A stretch of DNA of 64,000 nucleotides from Olivibacter sp036959255 (lineage in GTDB: Bacteria > Bacteroidota > Bacteroidia > Sphingobacteriales > Sphingobacteriaceae), in NCBI RefSeq assembly GCF_036959255.1, contig NZ_JAWMTI010000008.1, positions 186,001-250,000 of the forward strand. The letters run 5' to 3'. Shown here piece by piece: positions 1 to 7,473 of the stretch. The stretch's first letter is position 1; every line of letters starts with the position of its first letter. The notes under the pieces were generated by a model, which had not been told where the DNA came from, ran no database searches, and saw nothing but the letters and a program-made list of their open reading frames with translations. The position numbers and the translations under genes are program-made.

Positions 1-555
1 CTGATTTTCTATATTCATGATCGGTTTATATTCGGCTTTTTTCAACCATTCCTTCCACGCGTTTTCTGATTCTTTTGTTAACAGGTTTTCCTTTTGAAAT
101 CCATTTTCCAATGCGAATTGAAGGGCACCGTCACCCGCAAGCATTACGTGGGGTGTTTTTTCCATCACCAATCGGGCTACTGAAATGGCGTGTGTAATAT
201 GCTCCATCGCGAGTACTGCCCCGCAGTTTCCCTGCTCATCCATAATACACGCATCTAAAGTGACATGTCCGTCGCGATCCGGATAACCTCCTTTACCAAC
301 GGTAACATTCTTGAGATCAGCTTCTGGTACCTTCACACCGGCCTCTACCGCGTCTAGAGCACGGCCACCCTTTTTTAATATTTTCCATGCTGCTTGATTT
401 GCAGCAACTCCGAAATCCCAGGTAGAGACAACAATAGGTCGAGCCAATTTCGCCGTGAGGATCTTAGAACGCTGACTACCATATGTTTCATTTGCGATGC
501 CCAAAGCAACTGTTCCAATAATGCCTTGATGAATGAATTTTCTCCGATTAATCAT
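1..555 (-). CDS. N4-(beta-N-acetylglucosaminyl)-L-asparaginase (glycosylasparaginase), 3' end cut by window
   Basis: This is the N-terminal 185 residues of a glycosylasparaginase / isoaspartyl peptidase of the Ntn-hydrolase superfamily, which cleaves the GlcNAc-Asn bond of glycoasparagine. The ATG at 555 gives MINRRKFIHQG, a twin-arginine-like leader with a hydrophobic stretch after it, so export is likely. Family features are PIVVSTWDFG, a GGRALDAVEAGV helix, GKGGYPDRDGHVTLDAC and the GAVLAMEHITHAI stretch before the autoproteolytic site. The catalytic Thr that becomes the N-terminus of the beta chain lies beyond the left edge. The frame is open from 555 down to base 1. Other asparaginase-2 family activities cannot be excluded from this half. 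Confidence 0.88.
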   Translation of the reverse strand, partial: MINRRKFIHQGIIGTVALGIANETYGSQRSKILTAKLARPIVVSTWDFGVAANQAAWKILKKGGRALDAVEAGVKVPEADLKNVTVGKGGYPDRDGHVTLDACIMDEQGNCGAVLAMEHITHAISVARLVMEKTPHVMLAGDGALQFALENGFQKENLLTKESENAWKEWLKKAEYKPIMNIENQ

Positions 556-577
556 GCTTGTGCTGTTTATACGGATG

Positions 578-585
578 CAAACATA
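578..585 (-). promoter_or_regulatory. candidate Bacteroidota -7 element for the glycosylasparaginase gene
   Basis: Read on the minus strand the bases are TATGTTTG, an exact match to the Bacteroidota -7 consensus TAnnTTTG, about 22 bases upstream of the ATG. No TTG lies at the right distance for a -33 element, so the call is weak. Confidence 0.35.
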
Positions 586-738
586 AAAAAAGTCTTTAGA
601 AAAATACGCGCGCTATCTACTTATTAAATAATCTTTACGAACTGCATTGTCTTGCGGTTTTTAAATAAAAATATGCAAAATATTTGCTCTCTTTAACATA
701 TAACTTAATTTAGTGTGAAAATATCCCATCTAATCATC

Positions 739-1929
739 ATGAGAAGAATAAATATGCTTGTTCTGTTTGCTTTAGGATTTTATTCAGTGGCAAAGGCACA
801 ATCCGATTCGCTCCTGGAAACAAAAATTGCCCATCTCCTGGAGGTCACTCGTGGTAAATATACACTTGACAAAAGAACAGTTGTGTTCGAACTTCATCGT
901 GACTCACTGGGACGACATATACTCGAAACAAGTGATCGTACAGCCGCTGCCTATTTCAGTCAACAGTACAAGAAAGCCAATATTAATCAAGCACTGTTTA
1001 TCAGCTATTTGCCTGATACAGCTTTACGAGATACCGTTTTCGGTTTAATTAATGTTTCTGTTGGCAATATGCGTACCGAACCCAAAAATACTGCGGAAAT
1101 GGCAAGCCAGGCTTTATTAGGATGGCCTATTGATGTGTTGAAAGAAGAGAAAGGCTATTACTTAGTTCGGACAATTGACGGCTATATCAGTTGGTTAGAT
1201 GCGGCAGCTATTGCTTTAAAAACAAAAAATGAAATAGAAAAATGGAATAGACAGAAAAAAATAATAGTTACGTCCGATTATGGACATGTTTATAGTGAGC
1301 AAGATAAAAAGTCGTTGCGGGTTTCAGATATAGTAATGGGAAATATATTGATCGCGGAGGAGGAGTATAAAGATTTTTTTAAAGTAGTTTTCCCCGATGG
1401 TAGACGAGGCTACGTCGATAGAACTGCAGCAATGAGTTACAATGATTGGAAGCATGGGCTTCATCCAACGGCAGAAACCGTTTTGGAAATTGCTAAAACA
1501 ATGATGGGGGTACCTTATCTATGGGGCGGAACATCCGTTAAAGGAGTCGATTGCAGTGGATTTACAAAAACGGCTTATCTCATGAATGGTTTTATTATAC
1601 CTAGAGATGCTTCACAGCAGGTTTTAGTCGGCAAACCAGTTGATATTTTAACCAATGAAAAATTTGACTTGTCCAAATCGTTGAAAAACTTAAACGCCGG
1701 AGATCTTTTATTTTTTGCCAGCGGAAGAAATGGACATCCCAATGCCAAAGTGACGCATGTAGCACTATACATGGGGAACGGCACATTCATTCATGCCGCT
1801 GGTAAGGTAAGAATCAACAGTATGGTGCCCGGGAATTTCAATTATGACGATTTCGAAAGCAGGACAGTGGTGGCCGCTCGCCGTTATTTGGTAAATCAGG
1901 AACTAAAGGGAATAAAGAAGATAGAATAA
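739..1929 (+). CDS. secreted SH3 domain and NlpC/P60 (C40) peptidoglycan hydrolase
   Basis: A predicted cell-wall endopeptidase of the NlpC/P60 family that would cut peptide stems of peptidoglycan in the periplasm. A GTG at 715 gives a longer frame, but the ATG at 739 starts a clean signal peptide (MRRINMLVLFALGFYSVAKAQ, two residues of which follow the likely cleavage site), so it is preferred. The middle holds two bacterial SH3-like segments (around INVSVGNMRTEP and VTSDYGHVYSEQ). The C-terminal catalytic domain has the family Cys-His-His set: VDCSGF (Cys272), THVALYMG (His340) and FIHAAG (His352). It stands alone, with no terminator or operon partner visible. Activity is inferred from family; the substrate linkage is unknown. 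Confidence 0.9.
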   Translation: MRRINMLVLFALGFYSVAKAQSDSLLETKIAHLLEVTRGKYTLDKRTVVFELHRDSLGRHILETSDRTAAAYFSQQYKKANINQALFISYLPDTALRDTVFGLINVSVGNMRTEPKNTAEMASQALLGWPIDVLKEEKGYYLVRTIDGYISWLDAAAIALKTKNEIEKWNRQKKIIVTSDYGHVYSEQDKKSLRVSDIVMGNILIAEEEYKDFFKVVFPDGRRGYVDRTAAMSYNDWKHGLHPTAETVLEIAKTMMGVPYLWGGTSVKGVDCSGFTKTAYLMNGFIIPRDASQQVLVGKPVDILTNEKFDLSKSLKNLNAGDLLFFASGRNGHPNAKVTHVALYMGNGTFIHAAGKVRINSMVPGNFNYDDFESRTVVAARRYLVNQELKGIKKIE

Positions 1930-2102
1930 TTGGAAAAATTAACATCAACTTTTATGGCATTTAGCAGCAAACACCGCTCTTGAAAAAAGATCAGGTAACT
2001 TAGGCATGTGTTCACAATTGCTGCAGGTTCTAGAAGTACAATACCTATTATACTAACCGATTTGTGTATTTCGGTATGGTTGTAAGTACTCTTTTTATTT
2101 AA

Positions 2103-3590
2103 CTACTGAATATAGTTTTTGAAATCTAGCTCCAGTTCTTTCGACAGGTCGATCAAATAACCATTAACGATGGCGTATACCGGTTTCCCATCCTTCGCCA
2201 AAAAGAAGTTTGCCTGACTTCCTAGATTTGGACTATTGCCATAAATTGTTCCGTTACCAGTTAGAAGAAGGGGCCATTTGTGATGTTTGTTGATTGCCAC
2301 ATTTCTAACTTGTACAGCAAGATAGCCAGCTCTTAACAAATCCATTACCTTTTCTTTTGTAAGTTCTTTAGGATGATTTATAGCACTCGGATATATTTTT
2401 CCCTTCATAAAATGTAACCCTTTTGCATCCAACTCCTCATAGCCGTAGCTATCTTTCAAATCACCTACATCATCAATTCTTCCCCTGATATAAAAGGTGC
2501 TATCCGGTGCATTTAACTCATCTCTTTTAATCGCTAAATCAACGGAATAACTTATCGAATCCCGTTCAGCCCGGATATTCTTTATTAATAAGTCACTCAA
2601 TTTAGTAGCATTTTCGGGAATATCTTTATAGGCGTCTTGTTCGTATTGGACATAACTTTCCTGCGCAATTTCAATTAAGGCATTCAAGATAATCAAAAAG
2701 TTTAGTTTTCGAATATATTGCTTTTCAGGGTCATTTTTGTAACCTCCTGACTCGATGAGCACGGTACTAGCCCCCCATTTTTGAAAATTGTCACCGAAAC
2801 CGCGTGGTTCGTGCGTGTCGTCATATTTGGCTACCCCATGAGGGATATATTGTTGCAGGAGTTTGTTCATGCCAACAATAAGTTGCATCGCTTTGCCTCG
2901 AACATCGTTAATGTCTTTCTCGTGGTTGTAGGCGGGTGCCAAGAACGATATGGTAGCAGGGTTTCCTGTACCAGGTACATTATAGTAAATATGCTGATCA
3001 TGTAAATTAAAGCCAAATGCGGGTTTATTGGTTTCTGCAGCCTCTTTCAGAATGCGTGCTTCAGGAGTAGCTGTTTCGCGGGCGTCCCGATTTAAATCAA
3101 TATCCAACGCATTTCTTCGGTTGAAAATTTCAGCCCCGTCGGGATTAATCATGGGAAGGAAGTATAAGGTCGTATTTTCACTTAATAAGGAGCGAATAGT
3201 GTCAAATTGATCATTTGCACCTTCTAAAAAATTAAAAAGATCAAATAAAGCCATGGTCGCTGTACTTTCATTCCCATGCATTTGTGACCACAACATCACA
3301 CGCTTATCGCCCGTGCCATATTTTAATTGATAGAGTGTTCTTTTCTGTACTGACTGACCCAACTTGGTTACTTCAAATAATTTGCCTTCTTCTCGTTTTA
3401 AGATGAGTGGCTCTATATCGGTATGTTTAAATCGACGGTGGGTAAGACTTTTTTCCTTAAAAGCTTCAAAAGCACTGGTTAACATGGTAGTATCGGGGTT
3501 ATAGGTGTTTTTGTTATTAAGGTTGGATTTCTCTTGTTGACAGGAGCTTATAGCGAGTAAAGTAAAGAAAATGATTGTTATGTACTTCAT
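2103..3590 (-). CDS. M14 family zinc carboxypeptidase-like lipoprotein
   Basis: A 495-residue predicted metallocarboxypeptidase. The N-terminus is a lipoprotein signal ending in the lipobox AISSC (Cys17), so it should be anchored in an envelope membrane. The M14 zinc site reads MHGNEST (His105, Glu108) with the third ligand in FNLHDQH (His197); NRRNALDIDLNRD matches the family's substrate-binding region, and VLIESGGY carries the candidate catalytic Glu. About 200 residues follow the catalytic domain and are not recognised; they may be a beta-rich accessory domain. The gene is isolated, with 173-bp gaps on both sides that show no clear signal. Peptide substrate is unknown. Confidence 0.85.
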   Translation of the reverse strand: MKYITIIFFTLLAISSCQQEKSNLNNKNTYNPDTTMLTSAFEAFKEKSLTHRRFKHTDIEPLILKREEGKLFEVTKLGQSVQKRTLYQLKYGTGDKRVMLWSQMHGNESTATMALFDLFNFLEGANDQFDTIRSLLSENTTLYFLPMINPDGAEIFNRRNALDIDLNRDARETATPEARILKEAAETNKPAFGFNLHDQHIYYNVPGTGNPATISFLAPAYNHEKDINDVRGKAMQLIVGMNKLLQQYIPHGVAKYDDTHEPRGFGDNFQKWGASTVLIESGGYKNDPEKQYIRKLNFLIILNALIEIAQESYVQYEQDAYKDIPENATKLSDLLIKNIRAERDSISYSVDLAIKRDELNAPDSTFYIRGRIDDVGDLKDSYGYEELDAKGLHFMKGKIYPSAINHPKELTKEKVMDLLRAGYLAVQVRNVAINKHHKWPLLLTGNGTIYGNSPNLGSQANFFLAKDGKPVYAIVNGYLIDLSKELELDFKNYIQ

Positions 3591-3763
3591 ATCAGTAGGG
3601 GATTGTTACCTGTAAACCGCCATGTAAAGAAATCATCTTAACCTGTATTTTCCTTAAACAAAAAAGGTGCCTTCATTCCTATTTCTCTCCAGTTCCTGAC
3701 ATGACACAATAATGCTTGTTTTTCCATTTCGTACAATTGGTAATTTCAATTTACCGTTAATCA

Positions 3764-5101
3764 CTAGTTCCGCTCAAATAGCAAACGTTTTCCCGGAGCG
3801 TCACTTACAATCTTATTATCATTAAAAGCCAGATTCCCTGACACGATGGTATGTGTAATGGACGATTTAAAAGTATGTCCATCAAATGGCGACCAGCCGC
3901 ACTTTGATAAAATATTAGCGGGACTTACCGTATAAGGTTTGTTCAGATCAACCAATACAAGATCGGCGAAATACCCTTCACGAATAAAACCCCTATTTTC
4001 AACCTGAAAGCAAATCGCGGTATTATGCGCAGTTTTTTGAGCAATATCCGCCAAGGTTAACTTTCCTTCATGATACAGATCAAGTAGTGCCTGTAAAGCA
4101 TGTTGAACCAAAGGTCCTCCTGAAGGCGCTTCAAGATAGGGTTTAGATTTTTCCTCCAATGTATGAGGTGCGTGGTCAGTAGCTATTACATCCAATCTCC
4201 CATCTAATACAGCCTTTAGAATTTCTTTTTGATCCTCTTTGGTTTTTACAGCAGGATTCCATTTGATTAAATTTCCCTTATTTTTATAATCCTGGTCATT
4301 AAACCACAGGTGATGAATACAGGCTTCAGCGGTTATTTTTTTGTCTTTAAGTGGTATGTCGTTGTTAAATAGCAGCGTTTCCTTTGCTGTTGAAATATGT
4401 AAAATATGCAAGCGTGTACCAAATCTCTTGGCCAAGGCAACCGCACTTGACGAGGATAAATAACAAGCTTCAGCAGATCTGATTAAAGGATGCATGTCGG
4501 GATTCAATTCGTTGCCATAACGATCCTTGAAATAGGCCAAATTTTGCCTAATTGTTGCTTCATCTTCACAATGCGTCGCAATAAGAATCGGGGCATTTTT
4601 AAAGATAGCTTCTAACGTTTTCTCATTATCAACCAGCATATTCCCGGTTGACGATCCCATGAAGACTTTGATACCACAGACATCTCTGGGGCTTGTTTTC
4701 AAAACCTCCTCCAGATTGTTATTGGCGGCCCCCATAAAAAAGGAATAATTCGCTAAGGAAGTCCTTGAGGCAATACGGTATTTATCCTCTAATAATTCTT
4801 GTGTTAAGGTGTTGGGGACTGTATTGGGCATTTCCATAAAACTAGTCGTACCGCCAGCCACCGCGGCCCTGCTTTCATGCCATATGTCCGCCTTATGCGT
4901 TAAACCAGGCTCTCGAAAATGAACTTGGTCGTCGATGAGGCCGGGGAAAAGATAGAGCCCTTCCGCACGAATGACATGATCGGCAGGATGGTTGATTTCG
5001 GAAGAAATCATTTCAATTATTCCATGGTTTATATACAGATCGGCTACCTGAGTCGTTCCTTCATTTACGATAGTTGCGGCTTTGATTAAAATGGATGACA
5101 T
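3764..5101 (-). CDS. pyrC: dihydroorotase (amidohydrolase, PyrC-type)
   Basis: A 445-residue class I dihydroorotase that interconverts carbamoyl-aspartate and dihydroorotate, step three of pyrimidine synthesis. Family motifs are clear: GLIDDQVHFREPGLTHK near residues 54-70, the lysine region IKVFMGSSTGNML, IATHCEDE, RLHILHISTA and VIATDHAPHT. The usual first metal-binding HxH is here Gln59-x-His61, checked on the bases (GAC GAC CAA GTT CAT). My recollection is that relatives with DQVH exist in this phylum, so it may be a subclass trait rather than damage. A strong promoter sits just upstream, divergent from the RhlE-like helicase gene. Confidence 0.9.
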   Translation of the reverse strand: MSSILIKAATIVNEGTTQVADLYINHGIIEMISSEINHPADHVIRAEGLYLFPGLIDDQVHFREPGLTHKADIWHESRAAVAGGTTSFMEMPNTVPNTLTQELLEDKYRIASRTSLANYSFFMGAANNNLEEVLKTSPRDVCGIKVFMGSSTGNMLVDNEKTLEAIFKNAPILIATHCEDEATIRQNLAYFKDRYGNELNPDMHPLIRSAEACYLSSSSAVALAKRFGTRLHILHISTAKETLLFNNDIPLKDKKITAEACIHHLWFNDQDYKNKGNLIKWNPAVKTKEDQKEILKAVLDGRLDVIATDHAPHTLEEKSKPYLEAPSGGPLVQHALQALLDLYHEGKLTLADIAQKTAHNTAICFQVENRGFIREGYFADLVLVDLNKPYTVSPANILSKCGWSPFDGHTFKSSITHTIVSGNLAFNDNKIVSDAPGKRLLFERN

Positions 5102-5124
5102 ATATATTGTTCAGTATGAAGAGT

Positions 5125-5155
5125 CAAACTTAGACAAAATTGACTTCATAAACAA
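5125..5155 (-). promoter_or_regulatory. Bacteroidota-type promoter for dihydroorotase gene
   Basis: On the minus strand a TTG (5155-5153) is followed by exactly 20 bases and then TAAGTTTG (5132-5125), an exact TAnnTTTG -7 element. The start codon at 5101 lies 23 bases beyond, giving a leader of about 18 nt. Confidence 0.7.
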
Positions 5156-5179
5156 TTTTATCCAATCCGATCAATTCTC

Positions 5180-5187
5180 TATCTTTG
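5180..5187 (+). promoter_or_regulatory. candidate -7 element directly before the RhlE-like helicase start
   Basis: TATCTTTG matches TAnnTTTG exactly and ends only six bases before the ATG at 5194. If used, the transcript would be leaderless or nearly so. No clear -33 TTG is present at 18-21 bases upstream, which lowers confidence. Confidence 0.4.
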
Positions 5188-5193
5188 TAGGCT

Positions 5194-6522
5194 ATGCATA
5201 AATCATTTGAGGACTTTAAGTTTAACAGGCAAATACTGAACGCAATAGCAGAAGCGGAATATAGGGAACCTACACCCATTCAGCAAAAAGCAATTACGCC
5301 TATACTTGCAGGACAGGACGTTATGGGGATTGCGCAAACAGGTACGGGAAAAACAGCCGCTTATGTCCTACCGATGATCATGAAACTCAAATATGCACAA
5401 GGATCTGATCCAAGAGCATTGATTTTATCACCCACCAGAGAACTGGCGATGCAAATTGAGGCGAATATTCAGCTTTTTGCAAAATATACAGATTTACGTA
5501 CCGTTGTACTTTATGGAGGTTTGGGCCCCAAACCACAGATAGAAGCACTTACGAAGGGGGTGGATATTCTAGTGGCTACTCCAGGGAGATTTTTAGATCT
5601 GTATTTGGCGCAACATATTACTACGAAGCAAATCAAGTTTTTGGTAATGGACGAAGCGGACAAAATGATGGATATGGGTTTTATTGGGAAAATCCATAGA
5701 ATTCTGGAAGTTGTACCTAGGAAGAGACAAAATTTACTCTTTTCCGCGACGATGAGTGAACTTGTTCATAAGATAGCTGGTGATTTTTTAGCCTTTCCAA
5801 CGATTGTTGAAGTATCACCACAAGCTACGCCAGCCAATACCGTAAGTCAGCAGCTGTATCTGGTTCCAAATACAAAAACAAAAATTAATCTTTTGCAATA
5901 TTTGCTAAAAAATGATAAAGACTTTCATCGACTGATTATTTTCTGTAAAACGAAAACGACAGCGGATAATGTCTATCACTTTTTATCCAGGAAGTATGGC
6001 GAAGAAGAAGTTCGCGTGATTCATGCCAATAAAGGACAAAATACGCGTATTAATTCTATTAATGCGTTCAAAGAAGGAACGGTGCGAATGCTAGTCGCAA
6101 CAGATGTGGCAGCTCGGGGGTTGGATGTGAGTGATGTAAGTCATGTTATTAATTTCGATGTTCCTATTGTAATAGAAGATTATGTACATCGTATAGGTCG
6201 TACAGGTAGAGCCACTAAATCGGGCGTTGCCATTAGTATGTGTACACCAGCAGAAGAATACTACGTCCAAAAGGTAGAAAAGCTTATTCGCCAACAAATT
6301 CCAGTTTTTGACTTACCTGGTGATGTGCTTATAGAAAAGACTTCTTTTGAAGAGCATCAAAAGCAGGCGAGAGAGATCGATATGCAAAAGCGGAAAGAGA
6401 ATCCCGAATTCAAAGGTGCCTTTCACGAAAAGAAAACAGCGAATAAGAAGACAGATAAAAATAGCAAGAGCAAAACGGCAAGTAAAAAGTCAGCAGGTCG
6501 CAATATGAAACACAAGAGATGA
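5194..6522 (+). CDS. DEAD-box ATP-dependent RNA helicase, RhlE-like
   Basis: A 442-residue DEAD-box helicase likely to unwind RNA in ribosome assembly or mRNA turnover. The motifs are in order: Q motif (REPTPIQ), motif I AQTGTGKT (48-55), PTREL, TPGR, DEAD (153-156), SAT (184-186), ATDVAARGLDV and HRIGRTGR (332-339). The tail after residue about 390 is rich in Lys and ends NMKHKR, a basic RNA-binding extension typical of RhlE proteins. The stop codon overlaps the next small gene (ATGA), so they are co-transcribed. A second DEAD-box gene lies at 15061-16854; that one has a different tail. Confidence 0.92.
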   Translation: MHKSFEDFKFNRQILNAIAEAEYREPTPIQQKAITPILAGQDVMGIAQTGTGKTAAYVLPMIMKLKYAQGSDPRALILSPTRELAMQIEANIQLFAKYTDLRTVVLYGGLGPKPQIEALTKGVDILVATPGRFLDLYLAQHITTKQIKFLVMDEADKMMDMGFIGKIHRILEVVPRKRQNLLFSATMSELVHKIAGDFLAFPTIVEVSPQATPANTVSQQLYLVPNTKTKINLLQYLLKNDKDFHRLIIFCKTKTTADNVYHFLSRKYGEEEVRVIHANKGQNTRINSINAFKEGTVRMLVATDVAARGLDVSDVSHVINFDVPIVIEDYVHRIGRTGRATKSGVAISMCTPAEEYYVQKVEKLIRQQIPVFDLPGDVLIEKTSFEEHQKQAREIDMQKRKENPEFKGAFHEKKTANKKTDKNSKSKTASKKSAGRNMKHKR

Positions 6523-6764
6523 AGAACCTACGCCTGACCCCGCTTAATATTGTATGTGCCGTATTTTCCGTTTGGGTATTATGGAGCGTATCCATTCATC
6601 AATTAACTTGGAAAAGAGCTGCGCTTGCCCTGCTGTTAATTATTATATTGATCATTGCCGATCAGTTCTTCCGTCTTTTTTTTCAACGGATTAGACGAGT
6701 TTGGTTTGTAGAAATAGGCTTTGTAGCTGTTACGATCCTATTGATCTGGTTAATAGGGAGGTGA
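6519..6764 (+). CDS. small membrane protein, unknown function
   Basis: An 81-residue protein with three predicted membrane helices (about residues 9-27, 33-52 and 62-79) and a basic loop (FFQRIRRVW) between the second and third. It starts inside the stop codon of the RhlE-like helicase gene (ATGA overlap), which implies translational coupling. I do not recognise the family. The following gene, gldC, begins 51 bases later and may be in the same transcript. Confidence 0.7.
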   Translation: MKNLRLTPLNIVCAVFSVWVLWSVSIHQLTWKRAALALLLIIILIIADQFFRLFFQRIRRVWFVEIGFVAVTILLIWLIGR

Positions 6765-6815
6765 TGTAGATTGAAATCATTCAGTAGATTAAGGAAATAA
6801 CTAAAATAATATAAA

Positions 6816-7166
6816 GTGAGAAAAGCAGAAATAAAATTAACAATTGAATTAGATGACGCAAACATTCCTGAAAATATAACCTGGGAGTCGACAGAGGGAG
6901 AGAGTAAAGATGCGTTGCCCACCAAGGCGATGTTTTTAGCACTCTGGGATCATCATTACAAAAATGCTTTAAGGATTGATTTATGGACGAAAGAAATGCC
7001 GCTCGATGAAATGAAGCGTTTTTTTTATGAAACCCTACAGACCATGGGGGACTCTTTTCTAAGAGCTGCCGGTAGCGATCCTTTAGCAGAGGCTGTCATC
7101 GGAGATTTGCGTGATTATTGCGCCCATTTCGCTGAAAAAATGGAAGTAGTACAAGCCGAAAAATAA
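6816..7166 (+). CDS. gldC: gliding motility protein GldC
   Basis: A 116-residue soluble protein that matches the GldC family by overall pattern: IKLTIELDDANIPENITWES near the start, PTKAMFLALWD, then DLWTKEMPLDEMK and a C-terminal helix ending in an acidic/basic tail. GldC is needed for efficient gliding in Flavobacterium but is also kept in non-gliding Bacteroidota, and no other gld gene is nearby, so motility cannot be concluded. The only in-frame start consistent with family length is GTG at 6816. An imperfect hairpin follows the stop codon. Confidence 0.85.
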   Translation: MRKAEIKLTIELDDANIPENITWESTEGESKDALPTKAMFLALWDHHYKNALRIDLWTKEMPLDEMKRFFYETLQTMGDSFLRAAGSDPLAEAVIGDLRDYCAHFAEKMEVVQAEK

Positions 7167-7176
7167 TACGTTCAAA

Positions 7177-7215
7177 GGAAAACAACCAGTCCATTTTATT
7201 GAACTAGTTGTTTCC
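7177..7215 (+). terminator. imperfect hairpin after gldC
   Basis: Arms 7177-7190 and 7203-7215 pair with one mismatch and one bulged base around a 12-base loop, and a pyrimidine-rich run (TTTCCCTTTCTC) follows. It is a plausible terminator for the helicase-gldC transcript. Confidence 0.45.
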
Positions 7216-7275
7216 CTTTCTCTACAAACTATCCTACCTTTTCCACATATCCATAATTATTTATGGGATCGATGT

Positions 7276-7327
7276 CCCGTCAAATTGCTTAATTTGATTA
7301 ATTAATCAAATTAAGCAATTTGACGGG
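7276..7327. repeat. perfect 52-bp palindrome with no spacer, upstream of susC-like gene
   Basis: The left arm (7276-7301) and right arm (7302-7327) are exact reverse complements over 26 bases, centred on TTAATTAA and flanked by CCCGTC...GACGGG. It lies between the gldC terminator and the SusC-like gene, about 147 bases before that start codon. No T-run follows, so it does not look like a simple terminator. It could be an operator, an attenuator-type hairpin in a long leader, or a cruciform-forming site. Confidence 0.9.
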
Positions 7328-7473
7328 CTAGTTTTGATAAATAGCGTTTTTTGATCTTGATTCCATGGAAAAGTTAGGGATCGATAATCGATTCGACACC
7401 ACTTTCCTTTAAAAATGGACAGACAATTGTTACATACTTGCATTATTAATCGTTATTTATTAAGCCTTCTGTT

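Noticed and set aside
7276..7327. Palindrome as an insertion-sequence end
   Set aside because: No transposase, second copy or target duplication is seen in the window.
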